This document shows positions 22,176 through 34,614 of a stretch of DNA of 64,000 nt, in pieces (the stretch's first letter is position 1; each line of letters opens with the position of its first letter). A program made the translations under genes and the position numbers. This DNA comes from Aspidapion aeneum. Lineage: Eukaryota > Arthropoda > Insecta > Coleoptera > Brentidae. Under the pieces are notes generated by a model. It saw only the letters and a program-made list of their open reading frames with translations. It had not been told where the DNA came from and did no database searches. The stretch covers positions 13,035,756 through 13,099,755 of the forward strand of contig OY755038.1 of assembly GCA_963576565.1 (NCBI GenBank), given 5' to 3'.

Positions 22176-23168
22176 CAGTGAAGTCCGGATATAACGAACC
22201 TCAAAAATGAACTAAATACGCTTCGTTATATCCGAGGTTCGTTATAAACAGTAATAAATAAATTTTGTTTAATTTTTTGTGTTTCTTTTTTTAATAGTAT
22301 CCAAGATTAAGAAAACTAAAAAATTACAAAAAATACTAATAACTAATTTTTATATTTTTAGAAAAACGCAGAATACATACGAATAAAGACGTTTATTATT
22401 ATTGTTATACATATAAATATGTAAAGTACATAATATAGTGGTATATAATACATACATTAAAGAAGCCTAAATCTTTTTTTTTATTATTATGAAATCCATA
22501 ATTTTTGTTTGTACATTTATACTTGAAAAATATTCCCTGTTTATATAGCTGTCAAGGTTACTTTATCAGGAACTTGGGGTGATTCCAAAAAATTACGAGT
22601 TTCCGAAATTTTGTTTTCCATTTCACGAATGGTTGGAACATAAACCTTAGTGACTTCAACAGAATTATCTTGAACAGGATCATCATTATCTTCGTCATTA
22701 TCACTTGAAACCATGTTTGAGGTGACGGAGAGATTATAATTTGCTCACCAGTCAACGTTTCTCTTACTACAATGTCTTTATCAATAGTCACATAATCGTT
22801 AAAATCGAAGTCACACATTTTTCTCTTAGCTTGTTCTTCTACTAAATCAAGCATATCATTATCGAATGCATACTCGTGATCATATTCTGGGTCTTGTGCA
22901 TGTGTTTGCAACCATTCGTGTCGTTGCCGTATCGTCTAGTGTGAAAACGCCCCTTATCTGCTTATATAAAGTTCGTTTTAAAAGAAAAATACATATTCTA
23001 GATTATTAAAATTAGGTTCGCTACATCCGGAAGTTCGCTATAAGCGGGATCGTTATAACCAGTAAGATAATACATGAGTATTTATGGATGACTTTTCGTA
23101 TAAATAAAAAAGGTTCGTATTAACCAGACGTTCGCTATAAACGGGTTCGTTATAAGCGGACTTCACTG
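22176..23168 (-). mobile_element. pogo/Tigger-type element, deleted
   Basis: 993 bp with ends CAGTGAAGTCCG..CGGACTTCACTG and TA flanks (22174, 23169), the hallmark of pogo-like Tc1/mariner elements. Subterminal regions repeat 'gttcgttata' variants in both orientations. It keeps only a C-terminal piece of transposase (next entry). Confidence 0.8.
22554..22911 (-). pseudogene. pogo-like transposase C-terminus, frameshifted
   Basis: Acidic 'EYDHEYAFDNDMLDLVEEQ' and 'DFNDYVTIDKDIVVRETLTG' resemble the tail of jerky/Tigger-type transposases after the DDE domain. A shift near 22735 moves the rest ('SSDNDEDNDDPVQDNSVEVT', 'VYVPTIREMENKISE') into another frame. The DDE core and HTH domains are absent, so it is non-functional. 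Confidence 0.55.
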
Positions 23169-23560
23169 TATTAATAACAGAATATAAAAACTATTAGAAA
23201 TGGTACGAAATATACCGCAGCTAATGGGAAAAATAAATTAAGGTGAACGTTTAAGGGTAGATAATGATTTTTTTCAATTTACAGTGAAACCAGCAACCAT
23301 ATCAAAAAAAGTTAAATATAAAAATTAGCTAATAGAAAGGTCTACAACTTTTCAAATTAGTTTTGTGTTTTAAATCCCATAACTTTTTTCTGTTTTTCAT
23401 AAAATTTGGTACAAACTTAGTTTTTCATCTCTTGAACAGGTTTCATTAGCACTAATGGATTTTGACCAAAATCTAAGAGTGTCGAACACTATTTTACCTG
23501 AAAAATGTATGAAAATCGGTTCAATAGCTCCTAGCTATCGTGTTACGGACAGAAATAATA

Positions 23561-23579
23561 TACACACACACATACACCA

Positions 23580-23606
<27 letters not shown>
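23561..23606. repeat. (CA)n microsatellite
   Basis: Interrupted CA repeat, about 46 bp, ending in CAGACAGACA. Confidence 0.9.
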
Positions 23607-23610
<4 letters not shown>

Positions 23611-24160
23611 GACATCATGAAGATATTGCTAAGATAGATCAAAATACACTCAAATAACACATTTTCGGCAAAGGTAAAAAATGTACGTAAAGTTAAGTTT
23701 TTCTATGTACAGTTTTTGAGATATAATCGGTCAAAGTTCGTTAAAAGCAAATAAATTTAAGGGAATGTTTTTGGTTAAAAGGTAATTTTTGTGTATGTTC
23801 TAATAATAATAACTCTTACATCTTGACCGAAAAAATTAATTGATCATAAAAATTACTTAGTAAAGGTCCAAAGACCAAGTCACTTAAAAATCACTACAAA
23901 TTTCAGAATCTATATGCTACAGAGAAGAAAAAACATAAAAAACTAGTTTTTGAAACGAAAAGATCATTCTATCAAAAAAGAATAAATAACTCAAAAAATA
24001 AGGTAAAAGAGTCATGGAAGGTGGTTTCAGAGTTAACTAGCAAGTCCAGGTCTTACAAAAATATTGTTTTAATGGACGAGGAGACTATGATTGAAGATCC
24101 TAGTCAGATTTCAAACATGTTCAATAATTTTTTTAAAGAAGCTCCTTTAGAAATTTTAGA

Positions 24161-24711
24161 AATACTCTGCCAATCTATGGGCACCTAAGCTCAAACTAGG
24201 TACTATAGTTATAGTGTACGTGTGAGCTAATATAACTAAAAACTGAAATATATTTTATTGAACTCCAGACTCAATTACCGTTCGTTTGATACCACACAAG
24301 CCATGTTTTGACTTAAACTTTAATTTTTCAAATCAACCCCCACCTTTTTTTTAAAACTAAAATGTATTTTGTTTAACTCCAGACTCAATTACCTTTCGTT
24401 TGATATCACACACGCCATATTTCCACATAAACACTAATTTTTTAAATTTACCCCCACCCTTTTTTTAAAAGTAAAATGTATTTTATTTAACTCCAGACGC
24501 AATTACCTTTTGTTTGATATCACACACGCCATATTTTTACATAAACTCTAATTTTTGAAATATACCTCCACCCTTTTATTTGGCTTGTGTTTGGTGGATT
24601 TTGTTCATTTTTAAATGGGACCATCTCGACCCAAAACGCAGCGTAGGTACCAAATTTCATTAAAATCGGGCAAGCGGTTTTTGAGTTATGCGCGTTGGTC
24701 GTTACAGACAT

Positions 24712-24757
<46 letters not shown>

Positions 24758-24895
24758 GGCGAAACAAAAAAGTTTCAAAATCATCTGAAACGCAAAGATA
24801 TATAAAAATTTTTGAAATCGGAGCAACTTTTTTTTTCTCGAAAAAATTAGGATCACTATAGCTCACACTACTATAGTATAGTAGTAGTGTGAGCT
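24161..24895. mobile_element. Helentron/DINE-like element, copy A
   Basis: Non-coding. One end is 'tactctgccaatctatgggc' plus a hairpin of AGCTCACACTA type; the other end is a second hairpin with the same stem ('agctcacactac...gtagtgtgagct') followed by AA. Inside are three ~115-bp tandem units ('ttgatatcacacacgccata') and a (CAGA)n run at 24710-24756. Satellite units plus a GTCT/CAGA core and a terminal hairpin recall DINE/Helentron elements. Inserted in the jockey-like RT. Class assignment is tentative. Confidence 0.55.
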
Positions 24896-26301
24896 AAAAA
24901 TTAGATCAGTAAATAACAATTTTTCTATATCAAGCAGTAGTGCCAGTGAGGAGCAGATGTCACTTTACCCTTTTTTAGAAGAGGACTTTTATAATTTAAT
25001 ATTAAGAAAATTGTCAAATAAATCTGCAGGAGCAGAGCCTAGTTTTCTTGGTAAGAAAAATTTTACATATTATTACAAAACCTCTAGTTTATATTATTAA
25101 TTTATCATTTTGCAGTGGTGTCCTTCCTCAAAAACTTAGAATAGGAAAAGTAACTCCCATTTACAAAAAATCTGATCTGGACAAATCTTACAAATTATAG
25201 GCCAGTCACAGTGCCATTTACATTTTCCAAAATATTAGAATATTGCTTTCTGGATAGACTTGATAATTATTTAAATAGCTTTGATCTTTTCCCGAAAAAC
25301 CAACATGGGTATGTAAAAGGGAGATCAACCACCACAGCAATATATTCATTTTATAAAAAAATTATACAATACATGGAGGCTGGAGAGTGTCCTGCCGGAA
25401 TATTTTGTGATCTAAGCAGGGCATTCGACTGTGTGTCCCATGGGGTCTTGACAAAAAAACTTGACTTATTAGGAGTTAGAAATATTTCTCTTCTTTGGGT
25501 GGAGTCATTTTTGTCCCACAGAAAGCAATATCTTACAATAACTCATTCTGATGAAAAATACAGCAAAACATATAATTCTGAGCTAACAGGTATTAATACA
25601 GGTGTTCCTCAAGGGTCAATCTTAGGACCAACATTATTTATTCTGTATATTAATGACATTGATAAAATACTGCCTGTGGACGGCAGTAGTTACTTTTATT
25701 GCGATGATGGGACATTAACGACATCTGACAGAACTGAAAATGTTCTAGAATTAAAGTGCCAAAATGTAATGAACGGTTTGAATGATTGGTTTGCTAAACA
25801 TTCCTTGTACTTAAATGCGGAAAAAACGCAAATAATTCGATTTCACTCTTATCAAAATAATGCAAATCAATTAGGTATTAAACTTAATGGTGTGGATGTT
25901 CCTAAAGGAGGAAATGTAAAAATTTTGGGGGTAACCTTTGATGAGACTTTGAATTGGAGGGATCGCTGTCAGAGTCTCATATCTAAATTAAACTCTGTTG
26001 CATATCAGTTTAGAAACTTGAGGCAAGTTCTAAATGAAAAAGAATTGCTTTCAGTGTATTATGCAAACTGTGAATCTCGTCTGAGGTATGGTGTGGGACT
26101 TTGGGGGTGGTCTAGTAAGTCACAGGATGTCTTTATCTCACAAAAGAATGTTAGGATTAAGTTACACCGACACGTGTAGAGCATATTTTCAAAGATTAGG
26201 CATTTTAACCCTGCCTGGCCTCTTTGTATTTGAACTATGTGTATACGTTTTTAGTAATAAGAATAAATTTACGTCTAACGAATGTGTCCATAGTGTAAAT
26301 A

Positions 26302-28097
26302 CCCAAGTAACATTTCTTTATTTATAGCAGAAGCTAAAAGGTTGCCAGCGCCTTTCCTTAAAACCATTAGTTTCAATGTTTGGTCGCTAGCACGTTCCCA
26401 TTACCCTTATATACCCCTTAGACCTCCTAAATGGGACTCCCCAATTGGTGGTGGCAACCTATGTATTAAACTCACTATAAAAACATAAGAAATAAACTCC
26501 AGCTTCGCCCTCTAGCGGTTCCACCAGTATAAAACATTTTAGAGCCTAAAGCTATTATGCCAGGTTCTAAAAGCAACTCAGAAACGTCCTCTATCCTATT
26601 ATAAAACTAGATTTGGTAATTTGGTATCCTGGCGATTCTGTTGAATACCATAATACCTTTAGAGTAAAGAAGTTTTCCTATAAAAGCTATGGCGATATTT
26701 TAGATTCATAATGGCTATATAAAATAATTTAGGTCACAAAATTGCAAAAAATGTCAGAGTCCCAAAATTCTTTTATCACGTAAAAATATACCGAGTTTGT
26801 CGTTTTGTTGATGATCAAATTGCCTGCCAGATTTATTTTTCTGATAAAATCGTATCTAAAAAGCTCTCAAAACAAGCGCGCCAGCTCAAGAATGCTTTTT
26901 AATAGTTTTTTGATAACAAAATAACAAATACTTAAAATAATTTAAAAAATCATTTACACTATTCACCATTAAAAAAGTCTGTTTGGTTTACATACATCAA
27001 AATTAAAGTAAAATTATTGTTAAAAAACACTGCTAAAACGACTAGATAAATATTTTCTCTTTACAATATTTTTTAAATAAATTTATATACGCCATTATGG
27101 TTTTATAGTGGTCACTTGGATTTATTTGTTACTGTATCGCAACAAGGATTTTTGAGTGCCCTTATGAAACCAACAAAAAAGAACAATGTAAACATAGTCA
27201 ACATAACCTCTTAAATTTTTTGTATTTGTTTATAAAGTGATTAAAAGCGTATAATTCAACACTTTTAAGTGTTTTTTATCGTGCAATTTCGACACAATCG
27301 AGAGGGCCAGTGTAAAGATATTCGTTGTGCCTGCAGATTGGAGGGCAACCTCTTATATTGGCCGTCTAAACAGGCCTTATCTAGGCCTGGGTGTCAATCT
27401 TGCAATAGGTAGGTACCAATCTGTACCTAGGTATATCTATTATTTTTACAAGAAATACCTAAAAAAATAAAAGACGAAAGTATTTACTTACTTCTGTTAG
27501 AAGGAAACAAGGTTTTATATGGCAGCCTATTTAAATAATATTTAATATACAGCTATGGGTAACTATACAAATACAAAAGAATTAAGTTTACCTTTAAGCC
27601 TTCCTATAAAACCTTTTTAAAATGCCTAAAAGTAATGGTAAAAACCAAAAGTCTAAAGTTTATATTTACCACTCTTAAAAACATTAAGGAAACTAGGTTC
27701 TATATGGCCGCCTATCTAATCATATTTACTTTTAAACTACTGGTAACTATAAAAAGAAAAGGATACAAGATAACCTTTTAACTCTATTATAAAACACTTT
27801 TGTGATGACCAAAGTTTATATTTATTTCTTTTTAAAAACTTTAGGTAAAATGGTTTTATAATACCATCTTTATAAATCAGAAATCAATAAAACCAAAAGT
27901 ATCTAAAAGGAACAGAAGGAATATCAGTTTTATTATACTCCCTTTATAAATCACTTTTTGGTTGTATAACACCCCTTTTTTTGGCTATATAAATTACCTT
28001 TATGTAGCTAAATGGATCCTAAAACCCATAACAGCACCCTTTAAATAACGTAGGAACCAAATTGATAAAACCTTGAGTGGTAATAATGTTACTTGGG
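26302..28097. mobile_element. TIR element, CCCAAGTAACATT ends, TA target
   Basis: 1796 bp with 13-bp perfect inverted ends and TA flanks (26300, 28098). It sits in the jockey-like C-terminal region: '...SVNT' before it joins 'RQK' after it. AT-rich, without an open frame of note or any recognised transposase, so non-autonomous. The superfamily is not clear; a TA target fits Tc1/mariner-like activity. Confidence 0.75.
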
Positions 28098-28435
28098 TAC
28101 ACGCCAAAAATAACAAAAAAAAGTCCAAATTATTTAACTCTTAAAATGTATAACAGTTTACCAAAGAAAATTAAAGATTGTGATAGTATAAATAGTTTTA
28201 AAAGGGTTTTAAAGTGATATTTTTGTGAAAAAACATCGTATGATGTTAAGGACTTTGTGCAATGGACATCCTAATTTTTATTGTTCGTATTAATATTTTT
28301 ATTATTATCTTTTTTCCGACTCTCCGAGAGTCAAACGTCTCTTCTTTAAAATACATTGTGTTTAGAAGAGATTGTAAAAATTTTGACGTGTCCTATACAA
28401 TTTGTAAATTGTCTTAAAGGAAATAAATGTATCTT

Positions 28436-29264
28436 ATCTTATCTTAATTTCATTCTGTTTAATGCTGCCAGTTATTTTTTCTTTATTGTTTTATTTTGAA
28501 TTTTTGGGAAAACCTAACCTTAAAGTTTGTTTTGATATTTTTGGGCTTTCTGCAAAAACCTTCAAAAAAGAAAGTCCTGTTTGGGAAAAATTCCGATCAG
28601 GTGATAATTTCTCTCTTTGTTGAAAGTTATTTTCTTTTTGATCACCTGATCATTTTGTTAAAATCATTCGCGTTTTTTGCTCACGCTGGGAGTTTGAAGC
28701 GCCACCCTGTGTGTGACAGGGGAATGAAGACTTCACTTCCGCCAAAAAACTAAAAGAAGTCACACATGTTTTCGGGTTGAAGACCGAAATTCCAGTCGCA
28801 AGAAAGGGCCGCGGTCGCTAGTGAAATTTTGAGACTGCTACAGAATTACAGAAGGTAAGCTTCTAGCGTGTTGCCGATTTTTTCCTTTGTTTTTTAGTTT
28901 AATAGACTCTGTTTTCCCAGGCGGGGCGAATTTAACTTTGGGGTTATTTTTTTTGGGATATCTCTAGTTTTTCTCCCCTTCAGGGCTCAGATGTCTACAT
29001 TCTTTTCAATTCATTAGGTAATATACGGGGAGTAGTCAAAAAAACAACTTTTTTATATCATTTTGACATGAATTAATAGTTTTATACCATATTGGAAGAA
29101 AAAAATTATTTCTGTTTGTTGATTGGCCCATCAAAAAGATGATAGATATTAATTTATTAATTGCAGATTTATTTTTCGTACGACAAAAATGAATTATATT
29201 CCTCCAATTTTTGCTACACATACAAGAAAAATAGTCCTATTTTTTGAACTTTAGTTTAACTTAC
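28436..29264. other. Intron stretch, mostly unrecognised
   Basis: 28590-28655 has an inverted pair around 'gatcaggtgat' and 'atcacctgatc'. 28740-28860 is less AT-rich ('gggccgcggtcgctagtg'). No gene recognised. Confidence 0.4.
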
Positions 29265-29427
29265 TTGGAGTTCTAGGCAGTGGTTTTGGCTTCGACAGAG
29301 ACGTCAAAATAAAATCGGAGTCAGGTTTCAAATTTTTTAAAGTTTTGTCCACCGTTTGAACGTTGTTTGTTAGGCATCTTGTTTGAGATCGCAGCAGTTC
29401 CCAGTTCGTTCGGGCATTTGAAATAAC
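29265..29427 (-). CDS. LRRC49: LRRC49-like exon: VISNARTNWELLRSQ block
   Basis: 163 nt, acceptor 'tctcatag', donor 'gtaagt'. 54 codons plus one spare A. It begins 'VISNARTNWELLRSQTR', the block that most strongly recalls LRRC49 homologues, and ends 'LSKPKPLPRTP'. The spare A joins GC of the next exon to give Ser, so the phase is consistent. The Helentron-like copy B lies 54 bp upstream of its acceptor side. Confidence 0.85.
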
Positions 29428-29481
29428 CTATGAGAAAAACCACAGTTTTAGAAGTTCACAGTCATATTCAAAAAACATTTT

Positions 29482-30546
29482 TAGCTCACACTACTACTAT
29501 AAGTAGTGTGAGCTATGGTGATCCTAATTTTTTCGAAAAAAAAAAGTTGCTCCGATTTCAAAATTTTTTATATATCTTTGCGTTTCAGATGATTTTGAAA
29601 CTTTTTTGTTTTGCTGTCTGTCTGTCTGTCTGTATGTCTGTCTGTATGTCTGTCTGTAACGACCAACCCGCATAACTCAAAAACCGCTTGTCCGATTTTA
29701 ATGAAATTTGGTACCTAAGTTGGGTCTTGGGCCGTGATGGTCCCATTTAAAAATGAACAAAATCCACCGAACGCAAGCCAAATAAAAGGGTGGGGGTAGA
29801 TTCCCAAAATTAGAGTTTATGTGAAAATATGGCGTGTATGATATCAAACGAAAGGTAATTATGTCTGGAGTTAAAAAAAATGAATTTTAGTTTATTTTTA
29901 AAGAAAGGGTGGGGGTAGATGTCAAAAATTAGAGTTTAAGTGAAAATATGGCGTGTGTGATATCAAACGAAAGGTAATTAAGTCTGGAGTTAAAAAAAAT
30001 GAATTTTAGTTTATTTTTAAAGAAAGGGTGGGGGTAGATGTCAAAAATTAGAGTTTAAGTGAAAATATGGCGTGTGTAATATCAAACGAAAGGTAATTGA
30101 GTCTGGAGTTAAACAAAATACATTTTAGTTTTTTTTAAAAGGGTGGAGGGTAGATTAAAAAAATTTGAGTTTAAGTCAAAACGTGGCTTGTGTGGTATCA
30201 AACGAAAGGTAATTGAGTCTGGAGTTAAAAAATGAATTTAAGTTTATTTTTAAAAAAAGGGTGGGGGTAGATGTCAAAAATTAGAGTTTAAGTGAAAATA
30301 TGGCGTGTGTGATATCAAACGAAAGGTAATTGAGTCTGGAGTTAAACAAAATACATTTTAGTTTTTTTTAAAAGGTTAAAAGATTAAAAAAATTTGAGTT
30401 TAAGTCAAAACATGGCTTGTGTGGTATCAAACGAAAGGTAATTGAGTCTGGAGTTGAATAAAATATATTTAAGTTTTTGATTATATTAGCTCACACTATA
30501 ACTATAGTACCTAGTGTGAGCTTAGGTGCCCATAGATTGGCAGAGT
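29482..30546. mobile_element. Helentron/DINE-like element, copy B
   Basis: Inverted relative to copy A and larger. The hairpin 'agctcacactac..gtagtgtgagct' at 29482 is followed by a (GTCT)n run (29615-29658), six ~117-bp units starting near 29788, 29906, 30025, 30141, 30259 and 30371, a second hairpin near 30488-30521, and the end 'gcccatagattggcagagta'. Both termini match copy A, so they define the family ends. Confidence 0.6.
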
Positions 30547-31144
30547 ATTTACTATACATTTATAAAACATGCATTATATGAAGCTTTAAATTTAAGCTAA
30601 GAAAATATGAGAATTAAACAGAAGTTTAAGATTTTTTTGTCCTAAGAGATGAAAAATGTACGCTAGTTTTAAGATAAATCTGTATTTTAAAAATGTAAAT
30701 AAATAGGGGTCTACCGCGTTAACAAGTTCACATCTAGGGGTATAAATTTCCATAAGAGGAAAATAAAAACAGATAGAGTATAGCATTTATTAAAAAGGGA
30801 CCGCGATAAGCCCGAGTCCCGCAGAAAGCTTTGCAGTGTTGTCAAAGGTAACCTTGATGAATTACTACAGGCGCACGCAGTCGCACTCGTCAACATTTTT
30901 TTAGGGCGACAGTTATTACTTGACTTGTCACCATACAAGAAGTGGACTATTGAAAACGTGAACATATTATTTTTAAAATTTTATTAAATGTGAATTATTT
31001 AGTTCCTGAAACACCTGGATCGGATAATAAAATAAATTGTCTGTCTCAATACACGATAACTTAAGAACACCTCAAACGATTTTAACGCAATATGATACAC
31101 AAGTTTTATGTCGGCATTAGATTTTGGTTAAAAAAAGGGTTAGT
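30547..31144. other. Intron, then probable Tc1 5' flank
   Basis: 30547-31000: nothing recognised. 31040-31144 ('cttaagaacacctcaaacga', 'gatacacaagttttatgtcg') looks like the 5' terminal region of a Tc1-like element leading into the tandem array. No inverted partner is visible. Confidence 0.4.
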
Positions 31145-33942
31145 TAAAAGTAAACTTGAGTGCATAGAAATCGGCCCACTGTAAATCTTTGGACTATATT
31201 TTTTTTAAGAATTATTTATCAGATCAAAAAAAGAAATATGCTGTTTGAATGACAATTTAATATGCTTTAATGTGAGTATAAATTTTTTAAGAAGGCTTAT
31301 CGTTTATATGCGTAGCAACCGGTAAACACATGAAACGTGTTTATGTGGTGATTGTAACGAAAATAACAAATTTGTCAAATTGCCTTTGCAATTGAAATTT
31401 GCATATTATTCGTTTTTTAAAATGTCAACAGTGTTCAAGTGTGTAAGTTTAATGCATACTACACCACAAAAAACCGTCCAAGTTATTGCTTTAATCAAAA
31501 ATGGACTTAGTCAGCGAGCTGTTGCCAGACAATTTAATATGACCCGCGCAGCGGTTCGAAGAGTGTACCAACATTATAAGGAGACTGGAGACTTTCATAG
31601 GCGACCTGGAACAGGCAGAAGGCGATTTACAACCGCCCGTGATGACCGCTTTATTGTGTCAACAACATTAAGAAATCGTCACCTTAATGCCGTTCAAGTG
31701 CAATGACAGCTCCGTGAGGTGCGAGTAGTGACTATTAGTCAGTGGACAGTAAGACGAAGACTGCAGGAAAATATTCTGGCCCCTAAAACACCTGCGATTG
31801 GTCCAAAACTTACTCCAGCTCATCGGCAAGCACGCCTGCTTAAAAGTAAACTTGAGTGCATAGAAATCGGCCCACTGTAAATCTTTGGACTTTAACTATA
31901 TTTTTTTTAAGAATTATTTATCAGATCAAAAAAAGAAATATGCTGTTTGAATGACAATTTAATATGCTTTAATATGAGTATAAATTTTTTAAGAAGGCTT
32001 ATCGTTTATATGCGTAGCAACCGGTAAACACATGAAACGTGTTTATGTGGTGATTGTAACGAAAATAACAAATTTGTCAAATTGCCTTTGCAACTGAAAT
32101 TTGCATATTATTCGTTTTTTAAAATGTCAACAGTGTTCAAGTGTGTAAGTTTAATGCATACTACACCACAAAAAACCGCCCAAGTTATTGCTTTAATCAA
32201 AAATGGACTTAGTCAGCGAGCTGTTGCCAGACAATTTAATATGACCCGCGCAGCGGTTCGAAGAGTGTACCAACATTATAAGGAGACTGGAGAATTTCAT
32301 AGGCGACCTGGAACAGGCAGAAGGCGATTTACAACCGCCCGTGATGACCGCTTTATTGTGTCAAAAACATTAAGAAATCGTCACCTTAATGCCGTTCAAG
32401 TGCAATGATAGCTCCGTGAGGTGCGAGTAGTGACTATTAGTCAGTGGACAGTAAGACGAAGACTGCAGGAAAATATTCTGGCCCCTAAAACACCTGCGAT
32501 TGGTCCAAAACTTACTCCAGCTCATCGGCAAGCACGCCTGCTTAAAAGTAAACTGGAGTGCATAGAAATCGGCCCACTGTAAATCTTTGGAATTTAACTA
32601 TATTTTTTTTAAGAATTATTTATCAGATCAAAAAAAAATATGCTGTTTGAATCACAATTTAATATGCTTTAATGTGAGTATACATTTTTTAAGAAGGCTT
32701 ATCGTTTATATGCGTAGCAACCGGTAAACACATGAAACGTGTTTATGTGGTGATTGTAACGAAAATAACAAATTTGTCAAATTGCCTTTGCAACTGAAAT
32801 TTGCATATTATTCGTTTTTTAAAATGTCAACAGTGTTCAAGTGTGTAAGTTTAATGCATACTACACCACCAAAAACCGCTCAAGTTATTGCTTTAATCAA
32901 AAATGGACTTAGTCAGCGAGCTGTTGCCAGACAATTTAATATGACCCGCGCTGCGGTTCGAAGAGTGTACCAACATTATAAGGAGACTGGAGAATTTCAT
33001 AGGCGACCTGGAACAGGCAGAAGACGATTTACAACCGCCCGTGATGACCGCTTTATTGTGTCAACAACATTAAGAAATCGTCACCTTAATGCCGTTCAAG
33101 TGCAATGATAGCTCCGTGAGGTGCGAGTAGTGACTATTAGTCAGTGGACAGTAAGACGAAGACTGCAGGAAAATATTCTGGCCCCTAAAACACCTGCGAT
33201 TGGTCCAAAACTTACTCCAGCTCATCGGCAAGCACGCCTGCTTAAAAGTAAACTTGAGTGCATAGAAATCGGCCCACAGTAAATCTTTGGACTTTAACTA
33301 TATTTTTTTTAAGAATTATTTATCAGATCAAAAAAAAATATGCTGTTTGAATGACAATTTAATATGCTTTAATGTGAGTATACATTTTTTAAGAAGGCTT
33401 ATCGTTTATATGCGTAGCAACCGGTAAACACATGAAACGTGTTTATGTGGTGATTGTAACGAAAATAACAAATTTGTCAAATTGCCTTTGCAACTGAAAT
33501 TTGCATATTATTCGTTTTTTAAAATGTCAACAGTGTTCAAGTGTGTAAATTTAATGCATACTACACCACAAAAAACCGCCCAAGTTATTGCTTTAATCAA
33601 AAATGGACTTAGTCAGCGAGCTGTTGCCAGACAATTTAATATGACCCGCGCAGCGGTTCGAAGAGTGTACCAGCATTATAAGGAGACTGGAGACTTTCAT
33701 AGGCGACCTGGAACAGGCAGAAGGCGATTTACAACCGCCCGTGATGACCGCTTTATTGTGTCAACAACATTAAGAAATCGTCACCTTAATGCCGTTCAAG
33801 TGCAATGACAGCTCCGTGAGGTGCGAGGAGTGACTATTAGTCAGTGGACAGTAAGACGAAGACTGCAGGAAAATATTCTGGCCCTTAAAACACCTGCGAT
33901 TGGTCCAAGACTTACTCCAACTCATCGGCAAGCACGCCTGCG
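31145..33942 (+). repeat. Four ~700-bp tandem units from a Tc1-like 5' end
   Basis: Units start at 31145, 31841, 32543 and 33243 (periods 696, 702, 700; the first lacks 'tttaac'). Each holds about 235 bp of upstream DNA and the first part of a Tc1-like transposase, breaking at 'cacgcctgct' and restarting with 'taaaagtaaact'. Only the last unit runs on into further transposase. Units differ by a few substitutions each, so the array is young or homogenised. Confidence 0.9.
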
Positions 33943-34165
33943 TTTTGCACGGGGTCATCTGAATTGGACGTTGGAACAATGGGGATCTGTTCTGTTCTAA
34001 GATGAGTCCAGAATATGCCTCCATGTTAGCGACCGAAGAAGGAAAGTGTACCGAAGACCAAGAGAGCGAATTGCAGATTGCTGCTTTGCAGAGCGGAGTG
34101 CTTATGGAGGTGGTTCCTGCACGATCTGGGGTGCAATTTACGGTGGCCCGATTTCTATGCACGCA
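31380..34165 (+). pseudogene. Tc1-like transposase N-terminus x4, last with part of DDE
   Basis: Each unit encodes a 108-codon piece (31380-31706, 32082-32408, 32782-33108, 33482-33808), from an ATG at the conserved 'MSTVFKC' or 'MHTTPQKT'. It has the paired-like HTH: 'VIALIKNGLSQRAVARQF', 'RAAVRRVYQHYKETG', 'RRPGTGRRRFTTARDD'. All four carry the same in-frame TGA after VQVQ, followed by a second HTH-like part ('ISQWTVRRRLQEN'). After the last unit the frame continues 'RFARGHLNWTLEQWGSVLF', a stop, then 'DESRICLHVSDRRRKVYRRP' (first catalytic Asp region) and is truncated near 34165. The rest of the DDE domain is absent. Confidence 0.85.
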
Positions 34166-34607
34166 AGTGTATTATTTAACCAATTTTACCTTAAAACCAC
34201 TGGCGTATATAAAAAAAAGTTTCGGGGTGGGCCCGAGACCGTTTTGGGGGGGGGGCCGAGACCTCTTGAGGCTGTATTTTATGCTATGTTATGTTTGTAT
34301 TCATGAAATATGTGGAAAATATCCAAAAAAATCTTAACTTCGGGGGGGGGGGGGGAGGGGGTGGTTCGGTTCGGGGGGGGGGGGGTCCGGGTTTTAATAT
34401 TTTCGTTTTTAATTTAAAAGGCATTACTACTCATAATTATGATATTTGTCTTGGAAAAGTACTAAATAAGCTATGCGAAACTACTTTTGAGGCCCAATAC
34501 TACCTCTGCCACCCCCCTAAGGTCTCGACTACCCTCCCGCGTCTTATATCCACGCTACGTTCACTGTGGTCTACCATTACCTTTGTTAGGGTTAGACTAA
34601 AAATGCA
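34166..34607. other. G-run-rich MITE remnant
   Basis: Long G runs (up to 14) at 34247, 34343 and 34374. The interior 'catgaaatatgtggaaaata' resembles 8010-8050 of the hAT MITE at 7813, so it is probably a diverged relative. Ends not defined. Confidence 0.4.
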
Positions 34608-34614
34608 TTAAAAA

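Larger units (their letters stand above)
23862..28435 (+). pseudogene. Jockey-like non-LTR element with two nested insertions
   Basis: Three blocks. 23862-24160 is the endonuclease-RT linker ('KVKESWKVVSELTSKSRSY', 'EDPSQISNMFNNFFKEAP'). 24896-26301 is RT: 'SNKSAGAEPSFLGK', a shift near 25195, then 'NYRPVTVPFTFSKILEY', 'IFCDLSRAFDCVSHGVL', 'GVPQGSILGPTLFILYINDI' and catalytic 'YCDD' near 25700 (usually YADD). A further shift near 26150 separates the C-terminus. 28100-28435 holds the last coding part ('SPNYLTLKMYNSLPKKIKD') and a 3' UTR ending in ATCTT repeats. Both insertions disrupt reading frames that rejoin when they are removed. The endonuclease is missing, so it is 5'-truncated and dead. 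Confidence 0.85.

Noticed and set aside
22500..22560. Possible active pogo transposase
   Set aside because: Only a frameshifted C-terminal piece remains; no DDE or HTH domain.
31145..33942. CRISPR-like or satellite array
   Set aside because: Units are 700 bp, coding, and end in a transposon; no short repeats with unique spacers.
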